Shown piece after piece: positions 24,111-32,177 of a stretch of 37,278 nt of DNA (its first letter is position 1; every line of letters begins with the position of its first letter). The position numbers and the translations under genes are program-made. Under the pieces are notes generated by a model. It saw only the letters and a list, made by a program, of their open reading frames with translations, was not told the DNA's origin and ran no database searches. Origin of the DNA: Bryobacterales bacterium (GTDB lineage: Bacteria > Acidobacteriota > Terriglobia > Bryobacterales > Bryobacteraceae); contig JADZGD010000104.1 of NCBI GenBank assembly GCA_020854055.1, positions 1 to 37,278 on the forward strand, given 5' to 3'.

Positions 24111-24998
24111 ATGGACTTGAGACAGCTCGAAATGCTGCGCGCAGTGGCGGAAAATTCCAGCTTCACGCTAGCCGGCCGCGAACTTCATGTCGCGCAATCG
24201 GCCATCAGCCGGAAAGTCAAGCTCCTCGAAGACGAACTGGGCGAAAAACTCTTCCAGCGGGTCAACAAGCGCGTATTCCTGACGCCGGCCGGCAAGGTGA
24301 TACTCCGATATGCCACTCGCATCTTTCAGGAGATTCGCAATGCATCCCTGGAGATCTCCGATCTGGCGCAGATGAACCAGGGCCTGGTGCGAATCGGCAG
24401 CGGGATGACAGCCTGCATGTTCCTTCTGCCGCCCGTGATCGAAAAGTTCCAGGCCCGTTACCCGAAAGTGGAAATCCAGGTGCAAACTGGGACGGCGCAG
24501 ATGTTGCTGCCGAAGATCCGGGATGGCTCTCTGGATGTTGGCGTACTCACCCTTCCGGTCAATTCGCCGGACCTGGAGACGGTTCCCTTCGCCCGGGAAC
24601 AGATGGTGTTGGTCGCCAGCCCCAAGAATCGGAAACTGGCCGGGCGACGCGTCATTCGGCCGGATGAGTTGCCCAAGTTGAAGATGATTCTCTTTCACCC
24701 GGAGACGGCTACGCGAAAGTTGATCAATGAATACTTCATCCGGCTGGGAATTACTCCCAGGGTAACCATGGATTCGGAAAACGTCGCTACCATCAAACCG
24801 CTGGTGCGCGTGAATCTGGGAGTAAGCATACTACCGCTGCCGGCGGTAGCCGCCGAAGTCAAACGCCGCGAACTGGTGTGCCTCCGCCTGGCCGGCGAAA
24901 ACCTGGCCCGTGAGATCGGATTGGTATTTCATAAATCCAGCTACCACCCGAAGCCATTGCTGGAACTGATCGAACTCTTTCGACAGACGAAGTACTAG
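24111..24998 (+). CDS. LysR-family transcriptional regulator
   Basis: 295 residues, the standard LTTR size. The winged helix-turn-helix is at 1-60: MDLRQLEMLRAVAENSSFTLAGRELHVAQSAISRKVKLLEDELGEKLFQR, with LTPAG after it. The linker helix runs to about 85, and the periplasmic-binding-like effector domain from about 90 starts VRIGSGMTACMFLLPPVIEKFQARYPKVEIQVQTG. Divergent from the sugar-acid operon at 136 bp, it is probably that operon's regulator with a keto-deoxy or sugar acid as effector (inference). It could also act on the TonB receptor 153 bp downstream on its own strand. Confidence 0.95.
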   Translation: MDLRQLEMLRAVAENSSFTLAGRELHVAQSAISRKVKLLEDELGEKLFQRVNKRVFLTPAGKVILRYATRIFQEIRNASLEISDLAQMNQGLVRIGSGMTACMFLLPPVIEKFQARYPKVEIQVQTGTAQMLLPKIRDGSLDVGVLTLPVNSPDLETVPFAREQMVLVASPKNRKLAGRRVIRPDELPKLKMILFHPETATRKLINEYFIRLGITPRVTMDSENVATIKPLVRVNLGVSILPLPAVAAEVKRRELVCLRLAGENLAREIGLVFHKSSYHPKPLLELIELFRQTKY

Positions 24999-25058
24999 AA
25001 ATGGCGCATATTCCCGTTCAGTCTGTCTGGCCGCGCCCTTGTACCTGAAAGATATTCT

Positions 25059-25086
25059 TTGACTTTGGTGGTTTCTCTGGTATCTT
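25059..25086 (+). promoter_or_regulatory. Candidate sigma70 promoter of the first TonB-dependent receptor
   Basis: TTGACT (25059-25064), 16-bp spacer, TATCTT (25081-25086), giving a leader of about 60 nt before ATG 25152. An 8-bp palindrome AACCGGTT at 25093-25100 lies at the expected start site; it resembles a LacI-family operator core, but the same 8-mer also occurs inside genes, so little weight is put on it. The rest of 24999-25151 shows nothing definite. Confidence 0.55.
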
Positions 25087-25151
25087 AATCTGAACCGGTT
25101 GCGACTGCCTTCGACATACCGGAATCAGGGTTTGGGAGTAAGACAATCTGC

Positions 25152-28100
25152 ATGTCAACGAAATTACTGTATGTGTCTGTAATGTTAGCTCTATGGGTGA
25201 TTCCTGGAGCCGCACAAGACTTTCGCGCGACGCTGAACGGGCTGATCTCCGACCCGTCCGGCGCCGCCGTGGCCGGTGCGAAGGTTACGGCCACCGACCT
25301 ACAGAAGAACTCGCGTTCTGAGGTATATTCCAATGAAACCGGACGCTACTCGATCCCCTTCCTGCTACCCGGTGAATATCGCGTAGAGGTCGAAGCTCCC
25401 GGATTCAAGAAGTATGTACGCGAAGGCATTCAGTTGCAGATTGGCGACCGTGCCGCGCTAAACGTGAACCTGGAACTGGGCGCTCTGAGCGACGAGGTAA
25501 CGGTGAGCGCTCAGATGTCTCAACTTGAGACAGAGACGGCCTCGCGTGGCGGGGTGGTCGATAATCAATTGCTGTTGAACGTTCCTAACGCCGGACGCAA
25601 CGTATATCAGTTGGCATTCGCCATGCCTGGAGTCTACAAACCGGCGACCTCACAGGGGACTTCGTTTGATCTGGATGGACTGGCAAACTCGCGAACCGCG
25701 ATCAACGGAGCCGCAATGGGAGCCTCTGGAACCGAGGCCAACACCGACGTACAGATCGACGGCACGAGCGACGCCAAGGGCGACCGCCAGGTGGTGATGA
25801 TCCCTGCGCTCGAGTCGATACAGGAATTCCGGGTCCTGACGAACACCTACGACGCGCAATATGGACGGACTGGCGGCGGCATCATTATGACGACGACCAA
25901 GTCCGGAACCAACCAGTTTCATGGCGGGGTGTGGGACCGCTACTTTGATGACAGGCTGAACGCAAATACATGGTCCAACAACCGGAATCGGGTCCCGCGT
26001 CCCGAGCGTGCGACCAACATCTATGGTTTCAACACGACCGGCCCCATTTGGGTGCCCAAGGTGTTTGATGCCCGCAACAAACTGTTTTACATGGTGAACT
26101 ACGAGTCGCGTCCATCGTCCAGCCTGTACACCACTCAATCCACTGTCCCGCTGGTGGAGCAGAAGAAGGGCAATTTTTCCAGCCTTGTGGCCTCCGACGG
26201 TAAACCGGTGCTCATTTACGACCCGTTGACGACGCGGCTGACCCCTGACGGGAAGAACTACATCCGTACACCATTCACCGGTAACGTAATCCCCACAGAT
26301 CGGATCAACCCGGTTGGCGCCAAAATGGTCTCCTACATGCCCGATCCAACGATCGACGGCACCGGCCTCACTCACCTCAATAACTTCTTCCAGACGAGCG
26401 ACAACAGCGGCACGCTGTGGCAGTGGACCGGGCGCCTGGACGTTCGGCCTTCCGATCGGAATGCATTCTTCGGCCGCTACGGGGAAACGAACATGAGCCG
26501 CTGCTGTGACCGCCGCTTCCCGGAGGGTAGCCCGGCTGAGAGCAGCACCATTATTCCCCGCGGCCGCCGCGGCAGAACCCTGACGCTGGACTGGACGTCG
26601 GTACTCAGTCCGACTACCACCTTCAACCTGCGAGCCGGGTTCTCCCGGCTAGAGAATCTGGCGTGGAACCCGCAGGCGCTAAGCTTCGATCCCAAGACGC
26701 TGGGTTTTCCCGCGTCGCTGGTCAGCCAGTTTGCCCGCCCCCAATACCCTACCGTCAATTTTGGAAGCTACATGGCACAGGGCGCGGGCCCCTATGTACA
26801 GGGAGACGACACCTATACTCTCGGCCTTTCAGGAGGGAAGGTATTCTCAACCCATGTTACGAAGTTCGGCTATGAACTCCGGCAATTCCGGAATACGAAC
26901 CTGAGTTACGGCTCCCCCGCTGGCACATACGCATTTGGCAAGAACTGGACACAGGCCGATCCGAACTCCGCGAACGCCTACTCCGGCAATGAGGTGGCGA
27001 CGGCCTTGCTGGGATACCCCACCAGCGGCTCGGTAACGATTCCGATCACACCGGCGTACCGCGGTAACTACTATGCGCTCTACTTCCAGGACGATTGGAA
27101 GATTACGCGCAAGCTGACGCTCAACCTCGGCATCCGGTGGGATTATGAGACACCCCTGGTGGAGCGCTACAACCGGCAGACCACGGGATTCGCGTTTGGC
27201 GCGCCCAGCCCGATTGCCGCGCAAGTGAAAGCTTCACCGGCCGTGAGCAATTGCCCGGCTTGCGCCAATCTCACCGGCGGGCTGAATTTTGCCGGAACCA
27301 GTGGTACTGGCCGTGATGCGTTCGCGCCGGATCGCAACAACGTTCAGCCGCGCTTCGGCGCAGCCTACTTGCTGGACGACAAGACGGTGATTCGTGGCGG
27401 CGTCGGTCTCTATATGCTCGGCGAGTGGGCGCTCGGTCCGAACACCGGCTACAGCCGGACAACCTCGATTGTTCCCACCATTGATGGTGTGTCGCCGTCG
27501 GCAACCATGTCGAATCCGTTTCCAACCGGGCTGTTGCAACCGGTAGGCAACACACTGGGGCTGGCTACCGATCTGGGGCTGGGATTGGGCGTCAACTACT
27601 ATGATCGCCCCCTGGCTCGTTCAACACAGTATTCCTTCGGAATTCAACGGACTTTGTGGGGCGGAGTGATGGCCGATATTTCCTACGTCGGCAATTACAC
27701 CACCGGCCTCGCAATCGGCGGCGCGCTCAACTTTTTGCCCACCGCGACACTGGGCAAGGCGGCCAGTTACTACACCGAGAAAATCGCGAACCCCATGGCC
27801 GGCCTGCTGTCGAATAATGCCGCTTTGAATGGCACGACGATTACCCGCGCCTCACTTCTTTACGCCTACCCCCAGTATTCCAACGTCAGCGTGGCGAACA
27901 TCCCCGCCGGCGCAAACCGCTACGATGCGATGCAACTGTCGGTAAAGCGCCGCTTTAGCAACGGTCTCGACTTCCAGGTCAATTACATGGTCACCAAAAC
28001 CCTGGAACAACTCACACTGCTGAATTCCCAGGATCTGAACCTTTCTGACCTGACGCACCCGGCCCTGGAAAAGCGTCTCACCATTTTTGATGTGCCCCAG

Positions 28101-28631
28101 AAGTGGTCGATTCTCGGCACCTATGACCTTCCCGTCGGGCGTGGCAAGTCGTTCCTCAATGGAGCGCACCCCATCGTCAACGGGCTACTCGGCAACTGGA
28201 CCGTGGGATGGAACGCGACGATGCAGAGCGGCTTCCCGATGGCATTCCCCAACGCGGCTCCGCTGGAGGCGCGCAGCGCCAAACTGCCGGCTGACCAGCG
28301 TACGCTGGAGCGCTGGTTCGACACCTCGCTGTTCCCCAAGGTGGCGGGACCGCCCGCTTACACGCTTCGTAACTTCCCGACGGTCTTTCCCGATGTCCGG
28401 TTCATGCCGTTCCGGAACATCGATTTCTCTCTGTTGAAACATTTCCCAATCTTCGGGGAGCGCGTGAGAGCGCAGGTTCGCGCAGACTTCACCAACGCGA
28501 TGAATCATCCTTACTTTACATCGCTGATCTCGAGTCCGCCGAATGTCACCGCCGGAACGTTCGGACAACTCTCGCCATCCCAACAGAACGAGCAGCGCAT
28601 CATCTATCTGGAGTTCAAACTGACGTTCTGA
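25152..28631 (+). CDS. Oar-like TonB-dependent outer-membrane receptor
   Basis: 1159 residues. Signal peptide MSTKLLYVSVMLALWVIPGAAQ. Residues about 24-105 are a carboxypeptidase-regulatory-like beta-sandwich (ATLNGLISDPSGAAVAGAKVTATDLQ, ETGRYSIPFLLPGEYRVEVEAPGFKK). A plug follows at about 120-250 (LLLNVPNAGRNVYQLAFAMPGVY, VQIDGTSDAKGDRQVVMIPALESIQEFRVLTNTYDAQYGRTGGGIIMTTTKSGTNQFHG), then the beta-barrel with periodic receptor motifs (LYFQDDWKITRKLTLNLGIRWDYETP), ending IIYLEFKLTF with the C-terminal Phe of outer-membrane proteins. This architecture is expanded in Acidobacteria and is linked to import of oligosaccharides or other large substrates. No TonB box can be pinpointed. GGGAG about 13 nt upstream is a distant ribosome site. 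Confidence 0.93.
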   Translation: MSTKLLYVSVMLALWVIPGAAQDFRATLNGLISDPSGAAVAGAKVTATDLQKNSRSEVYSNETGRYSIPFLLPGEYRVEVEAPGFKKYVREGIQLQIGDRAALNVNLELGALSDEVTVSAQMSQLETETASRGGVVDNQLLLNVPNAGRNVYQLAFAMPGVYKPATSQGTSFDLDGLANSRTAINGAAMGASGTEANTDVQIDGTSDAKGDRQVVMIPALESIQEFRVLTNTYDAQYGRTGGGIIMTTTKSGTNQFHGGVWDRYFDDRLNANTWSNNRNRVPRPERATNIYGFNTTGPIWVPKVFDARNKLFYMVNYESRPSSSLYTTQSTVPLVEQKKGNFSSLVASDGKPVLIYDPLTTRLTPDGKNYIRTPFTGNVIPTDRINPVGAKMVSYMPDPTIDGTGLTHLNNFFQTSDNSGTLWQWTGRLDVRPSDRNAFFGRYGETNMSRCCDRRFPEGSPAESSTIIPRGRRGRTLTLDWTSVLSPTTTFNLRAGFSRLENLAWNPQALSFDPKTLGFPASLVSQFARPQYPTVNFGSYMAQGAGPYVQGDDTYTLGLSGGKVFSTHVTKFGYELRQFRNTNLSYGSPAGTYAFGKNWTQADPNSANAYSGNEVATALLGYPTSGSVTIPITPAYRGNYYALYFQDDWKITRKLTLNLGIRWDYETPLVERYNRQTTGFAFGAPSPIAAQVKASPAVSNCPACANLTGGLNFAGTSGTGRDAFAPDRNNVQPRFGAAYLLDDKTVIRGGVGLYMLGEWALGPNTGYSRTTSIVPTIDGVSPSATMSNPFPTGLLQPVGNTLGLATDLGLGLGVNYYDRPLARSTQYSFGIQRTLWGGVMADISYVGNYTTGLAIGGALNFLPTATLGKAASYYTEKIANPMAGLLSNNAALNGTTITRASLLYAYPQYSNVSVANIPAGANRYDAMQLSVKRRFSNGLDFQVNYMVTKTLEQLTLLNSQDLNLSDLTHPALEKRLTIFDVPQKWSILGTYDLPVGRGKSFLNGAHPIVNGLLGNWTVGWNATMQSGFPMAFPNAAPLEARSAKLPADQRTLERWFDTSLFPKVAGPPAYTLRNFPTVFPDVRFMPFRNIDFSLLKHFPIFGERVRAQVRADFTNAMNHPYFTSLISSPPNVTAGTFGQLSPSQQNEQRIIYLEFKLTF

Positions 28632-28648
28632 CAAAACGGCCGATTAGG

Positions 28649-29827
28649 TCAGACTTCCAACCTGCGCTGGGCGGCGTTCCACTTCAGACGCCGCCCGTCG
28701 CGTAGGCTGCGCATCGCCAGCACCAGCAGAATGTTCGTCGCTTGGCCGGCTTCGACGGGTGCGTTCGGATCCTTGCGCGAGCGGATGCAGTCGAGAAAAT
28801 TGCGAATATGGCTCGGCGCAGCTTGGCTGAAACTGCCCGGCACTTTGCGGGCGACGGAACTCTTCATCTCGATGGCGTTCGACTGTGGATAGAGCGAGTA
28901 CCATTCGCGGCCCACGTCAAAACGCGCCTTCGTCCCATGAAACTGCTTGAGCTGGTCGTTGCAGGGATTATACGGCATCGACTTATAGCCGAGTGAAAAG
29001 GTGGCCTGATAACCTTCGGGGAATTCGGCCACGATCGTAGCCGTATTGGTAACCTCCACCCCCTCAAGGTCGGGCTTCAGCCCGCTGCAGCTAACGGCAC
29101 TGGGACCGTTGGAGTTCATATACCACTGGATGCAATCCATGATATGGGCAGCTTGCCCAACGATAAGGCCGCCGGAATAATCGAAAAAGTAATACCAGTT
29201 GAAGAAGCGTACGGGGTCCATTTCCCGAGTCGGGGCCGGACCCTGCCATTGTTTCCAGTCGAGTTTCCCCTTGAGCGTCGAGTTACGGATGGATCGGGTG
29301 TAGTTCATCCATCCCGAAGTTACCAGGTGAACATCGCCAACCTGGCCGGATTCCATGATGCTCTTCCCCTGTAGAAACAGTTCGGCGCTGCGGCGCTGAG
29401 TGCCCACCTGAACCACGCGCCTCGTGCTGCGCACCGCGTCAATCATGGCGAAGCCCTCTTCGATAGTGTGCGCCATCGGCTTTTCGACGTAAACATCCTT
29501 GCCGGCGTGAACCGCGTCGATGGTCATCTGCGCGTGCCAGTGGTCGGGCGTCGCGACGATGACGGCATCAATCGCTTTGTCGTCCAACAGGCGGTGATAA
29601 TTGTCGTAGGATCTGGCGCCGGTGTTTGCCGCCGCCAGGCCAGCCTCGAGATTCGGCTCGTAGACGTCGCAGACTGCCGCCATCTCGGCGCCGATCTCCT
29701 TGAACTGCCCAACCAGGTAGCGTCCGCGGCCACCGGCGCCGATGATTCCCACGCGGATGCGGTCGTTGGCGCCGAGTATGCGGGATTGCGCCAGCGCGGT
29801 GCTCATCACAAAGGTTCTGCGATTCAT
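28649..29827 (-). CDS. Exported Gfo/Idh/MocA-family oxidoreductase
   Basis: 392 residues. N-terminus MNRRTFVMSTALAQSRILGAND is a short Tat-like leader with only one Arg pair and a weak hydrophobic core; export is likely but not certain. The Rossmann part starts VGIIGAGGRGRYLVGQF. Glu115-Lys116-Pro117 is intact in KDVYVEKPMAHT, and GQAAHIMDCIQWYM (His228, Asp231) is the substrate/metal helix. The tail QAAPSHIRNFLDCIRSRKDPNAPVEAG is typical of the Tat-exported group common in Acidobacteria and Planctomycetes. Unlike the oxidoreductase at 19717 it keeps the catalytic Lys. It converges on the TonB receptor with a 17-bp gap and no terminator hairpin. Substrate unknown. Confidence 0.9.
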   Translation of the reverse strand: MNRRTFVMSTALAQSRILGANDRIRVGIIGAGGRGRYLVGQFKEIGAEMAAVCDVYEPNLEAGLAAANTGARSYDNYHRLLDDKAIDAVIVATPDHWHAQMTIDAVHAGKDVYVEKPMAHTIEEGFAMIDAVRSTRRVVQVGTQRRSAELFLQGKSIMESGQVGDVHLVTSGWMNYTRSIRNSTLKGKLDWKQWQGPAPTREMDPVRFFNWYYFFDYSGGLIVGQAAHIMDCIQWYMNSNGPSAVSCSGLKPDLEGVEVTNTATIVAEFPEGYQATFSLGYKSMPYNPCNDQLKQFHGTKARFDVGREWYSLYPQSNAIEMKSSVARKVPGSFSQAAPSHIRNFLDCIRSRKDPNAPVEAGQATNILLVLAMRSLRDGRRLKWNAAQRRLEV

Positions 29828-29911
29828 GGTCCTGTAGTTTAACCGATCGCCGCAAAAAGAGAAAATCGAAGTAAGAGAGGTGAACGATCGAATTCTGAGA
29901 TGGATCGGCTC

Positions 29912-29920
29912 TGCTATACT
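29912..29920 (+). promoter_or_regulatory. Extended -10 promoter for a leaderless hydrolase mRNA
   Basis: TGC-TATACT (near-consensus extended -10) followed by eight bases and ATG 29929. Transcription would start about 29927, at or next to the start codon, and no Shine-Dalgarno exists. No -35 match is needed for an extended -10. This is the clearest leaderless candidate in the window. Confidence 0.6.
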
Positions 29921-29928
29921 CCACGCCC

Positions 29929-32076
29929 ATGCGCACCCTCATTCTGATTCTGGCGGTTGTAGCCACGCTGGCGGCCGCACCGTTGCGCGGCACCCGCCCT
30001 CTTGAATTGAGCGGAGATCCGGCCGAAAAGATGGTAAACGGCATCATCGGTTACCTGCGGCGCGCTACCGCGGATTCGAAATCGGCACGAAACCCCTCGG
30101 CGGAACGGCTCAGGTACATCCTGGGCGTTGAGGACAAGCACGGCGAGCCAAGGGCGCCGCGCCTGCTGGCGCGCGTGGGCACTCCCGCGCTTCTGGTTGA
30201 CCGGGGAACATATCGCGTATACGCGGTGCAGTGGGACGTTAGTGACGGAATTACCGCCGAGGGACTATTGTTCGAACCCGCCGGCCGGATTCGCGCGCGG
30301 GTGGTCGCTATCCCCGATGCGGACCAGCTGCCGGAAGAACTCGAGGTGAGCCGGGTGCTGGCCGCCTCCGGATGCCAGGTTCTCTCTCCGGCTCTGATCA
30401 GCCGGAAAGACACCTGGAGCGGAAATCCGAAGATCCGCATGACGAATCAACCGCACCGCGAATTCCTTTATCGCATGGCGTTCGAAGTCGGAAAGACGCC
30501 CTGGGGTTACGAAACCCGGAAGGTGCTGGCGGCCGTGGACTGGTTCGCCACCGAACCGAAGACCCCCATCGGCGTTTGGGGCTACGGCGAAGGCGGCGCG
30601 GTGGCGCTGTTTGCCGCCGCGCTGGATAAGCGCATCGATGCGGCGGTGATATCGGGATATTTCGGACCTCGAGAAACTCTGGCCACCCAGCCGCTTTACC
30701 GCAACATGTTCGGATTGCTGAAGGACTTCGGCGACGCCGAACTCGCAGCGATGGCGAAAGCGGGAACGATTTTCATCGAGCGCAAGCCCGGCCCGAACTG
30801 GCCGGGTCCCTCCACGGCCGATCCTTCGCGGCGCGGGGCGGCGCCCGACGGTCTCTCCCCTTACACGGAAGCGCAAGTCGACGCCGAATTCCGCCGGGCA
30901 CAGTCACTCCACCCGCAGGCAAGGCTGGTGATCGCGGCGGATGCCACAAACGGCTTTCTGGAGGCAGTGGGCCTACATCCTGGCGCGCCGCCCGGAATGC
31001 CGGTTCCCGTTCGCGAAGCCGATCAGCGGCAGCACCGCCAGTTCAATGAACTCTGCGACTATTCCCAGGCGCTGGTACGCAAGTCGTTTTTCGTCAGGCA
31101 GGCGCTGTGGGCGAAGGCGAACCAGGTGAATGAACAGCAGTGGGCGCAGATGTCTGACAAGTTTCGCACCCAACTGTGGAACGAGGTGATCGGCCGGTTG
31201 CCCGAAAGCGGAATGCCGTTGAACGTACGGACACGAAAGAGCTACCAGGGCCCCGGCTGGGATGGATACGAAGTACAGTATGACGTGACGCCCGGTGTCT
31301 TCGGCTACGGTGTGCTGTTGATGCCTCGTGGAATCGCCCCGGGCGAACGCAGGCCGGTGGTAGTCGTGCAGCACGGCCTGGACGGGCGGCCGCAGCACCT
31401 GTTCGGCCTTCCTGCCGTGGACAAAGAAAATGGTGTCTACACCAACTTTCATTACTACGGTAATGCTGGCGACGTCCTGGCCGGGAGGGGATACATTGTC
31501 TACCTGCCGCAGAACCCGTATATCGGGAATTTCCGGCCGATCAACCGGTGGGCCAATCCGCTTGGACTTTCGATGTTTTCCTTCATCCTGGCGCAGCACC
31601 AGCGATTGTTGGACTGGCTGGTTACGCTGCCCGCGGTGGATGCCTCAAAGATCGGCTTCTATGGGCTATCGTACGGAGGCAAGACCGCCCTACGGGTGCC
31701 GCCGCTACTGGCGCGTTATGCGCTGAGTATCTGCTCGGGAGACTTCAATGAGTGGATCTCCAAGGTAACCACGACGGACTTCGGATTCAGCTACATGTTC
31801 ACCCACGAATGGGAGATAGACGAGTTCAACCTGGGCTCGATCGCCAATCACGCCGAGATGGCGAAGATGATGGCGCCGCGGCCGTTCATGGTGGAACGGG
31901 GCCATCGCGACGGCGTGGGAATCGACGAGTGGGTGGCCGCCGAATACGCGCCGGTGAAGCGCTTCTACGACGAGATGGGCCTGGGCGGGCGCACCGGATT
32001 TGAGTACTTCAACGGGCCGCACATGATGCACCTGCAAGGTACCCTGGAGTTCCTGCGGGAACACCTGGGGCGCTGA
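29929..32076 (+). CDS. Secreted tandem alpha/beta-hydrolase (first domain inactive-looking)
   Basis: 715 residues. Signal peptide MRTLILILAVVATLAAAP. Residues about 90-345 form an alpha/beta-hydrolase-like domain whose nucleophile elbow reads GVWGYGEGG, with Gly220 where Ser is expected, and a following RIDAAVISGYFGPRE strand. Residues about 430-715 are a second, intact hydrolase: VVQHGLDGRPQH, nucleophile Ser581 in GFYGLSYGG, acid probably Asp661 (ERGHRDGVG) and His698 (FNGPHMMH). The arrangement of a nucleophile-free domain before an active one parallels the N-terminal 640 residues of the fusion at 14387-18874; GLSYGG, SGxFNxW and a TTTxF/TTSYLL helix are shared. A carbohydrate esterase role is likely from context. 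Divergent from the exported oxidoreductase. Confidence 0.88.
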   Translation: MRTLILILAVVATLAAAPLRGTRPLELSGDPAEKMVNGIIGYLRRATADSKSARNPSAERLRYILGVEDKHGEPRAPRLLARVGTPALLVDRGTYRVYAVQWDVSDGITAEGLLFEPAGRIRARVVAIPDADQLPEELEVSRVLAASGCQVLSPALISRKDTWSGNPKIRMTNQPHREFLYRMAFEVGKTPWGYETRKVLAAVDWFATEPKTPIGVWGYGEGGAVALFAAALDKRIDAAVISGYFGPRETLATQPLYRNMFGLLKDFGDAELAAMAKAGTIFIERKPGPNWPGPSTADPSRRGAAPDGLSPYTEAQVDAEFRRAQSLHPQARLVIAADATNGFLEAVGLHPGAPPGMPVPVREADQRQHRQFNELCDYSQALVRKSFFVRQALWAKANQVNEQQWAQMSDKFRTQLWNEVIGRLPESGMPLNVRTRKSYQGPGWDGYEVQYDVTPGVFGYGVLLMPRGIAPGERRPVVVVQHGLDGRPQHLFGLPAVDKENGVYTNFHYYGNAGDVLAGRGYIVYLPQNPYIGNFRPINRWANPLGLSMFSFILAQHQRLLDWLVTLPAVDASKIGFYGLSYGGKTALRVPPLLARYALSICSGDFNEWISKVTTTDFGFSYMFTHEWEIDEFNLGSIANHAEMAKMMAPRPFMVERGHRDGVGIDEWVAAEYAPVKRFYDEMGLGGRTGFEYFNGPHMMHLQGTLEFLREHLGR

Positions 32077-32079
32077 GCG

Positions 32080-32102
32080 ATCAATCTAATAGTTAGATTG
32101 AT
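32080..32102. promoter_or_regulatory. Perfect 10-bp inverted repeat upstream of the second TonB receptor
   Basis: Arms ATCAATCTAA and TTAGATTGAT are exact reverse complements around the 3-base centre TAG. It starts 3 bp after the hydrolase stop and ends 17 bp before the TTGACC of the receptor promoter. It is strongly AT-rich against a 60% GC background. It could be a regulator operator or a weak terminator, since a T6 run begins several bases after it (32109-32114 region); the gap and low stem stability favour an operator. Confidence 0.6.
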
Positions 32103-32119
32103 GTCGATATTTTTTGAAC

Positions 32120-32148
32120 TTGACCATTATGCGAATCCGAGGTAACTT
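32120..32148 (+). promoter_or_regulatory. Candidate sigma70 promoter of the second TonB receptor
   Basis: TTGACC (32120-32125), 17-bp spacer, TAACTT (32143-32148), about 30 nt before ATG 32178. An overlapping TTGAAC lies just upstream. Confidence 0.5.
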
Positions 32149-32161
32149 CCCTTAAGCACGT

Positions 32162-32167
32162 GAGGAG
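32162..32167 (+). promoter_or_regulatory. Ribosome binding site deciding the receptor start
   Basis: GAGGAG ten bases before ATG 32178. This favours the ATG over the in-frame GTG at 32160, which lies upstream of the ribosome site. Confidence 0.75.
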
Positions 32168-32177
32168 CATCCATTCA

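Noticed and set aside
25093..25100. AACCGGTT as a LacI-type operator
   Set aside because: Only 8 bp are palindromic, and AACCGGTT also occurs inside coding sequence in this window (for example near 10397 and 34354), so it is not a distinctive site.
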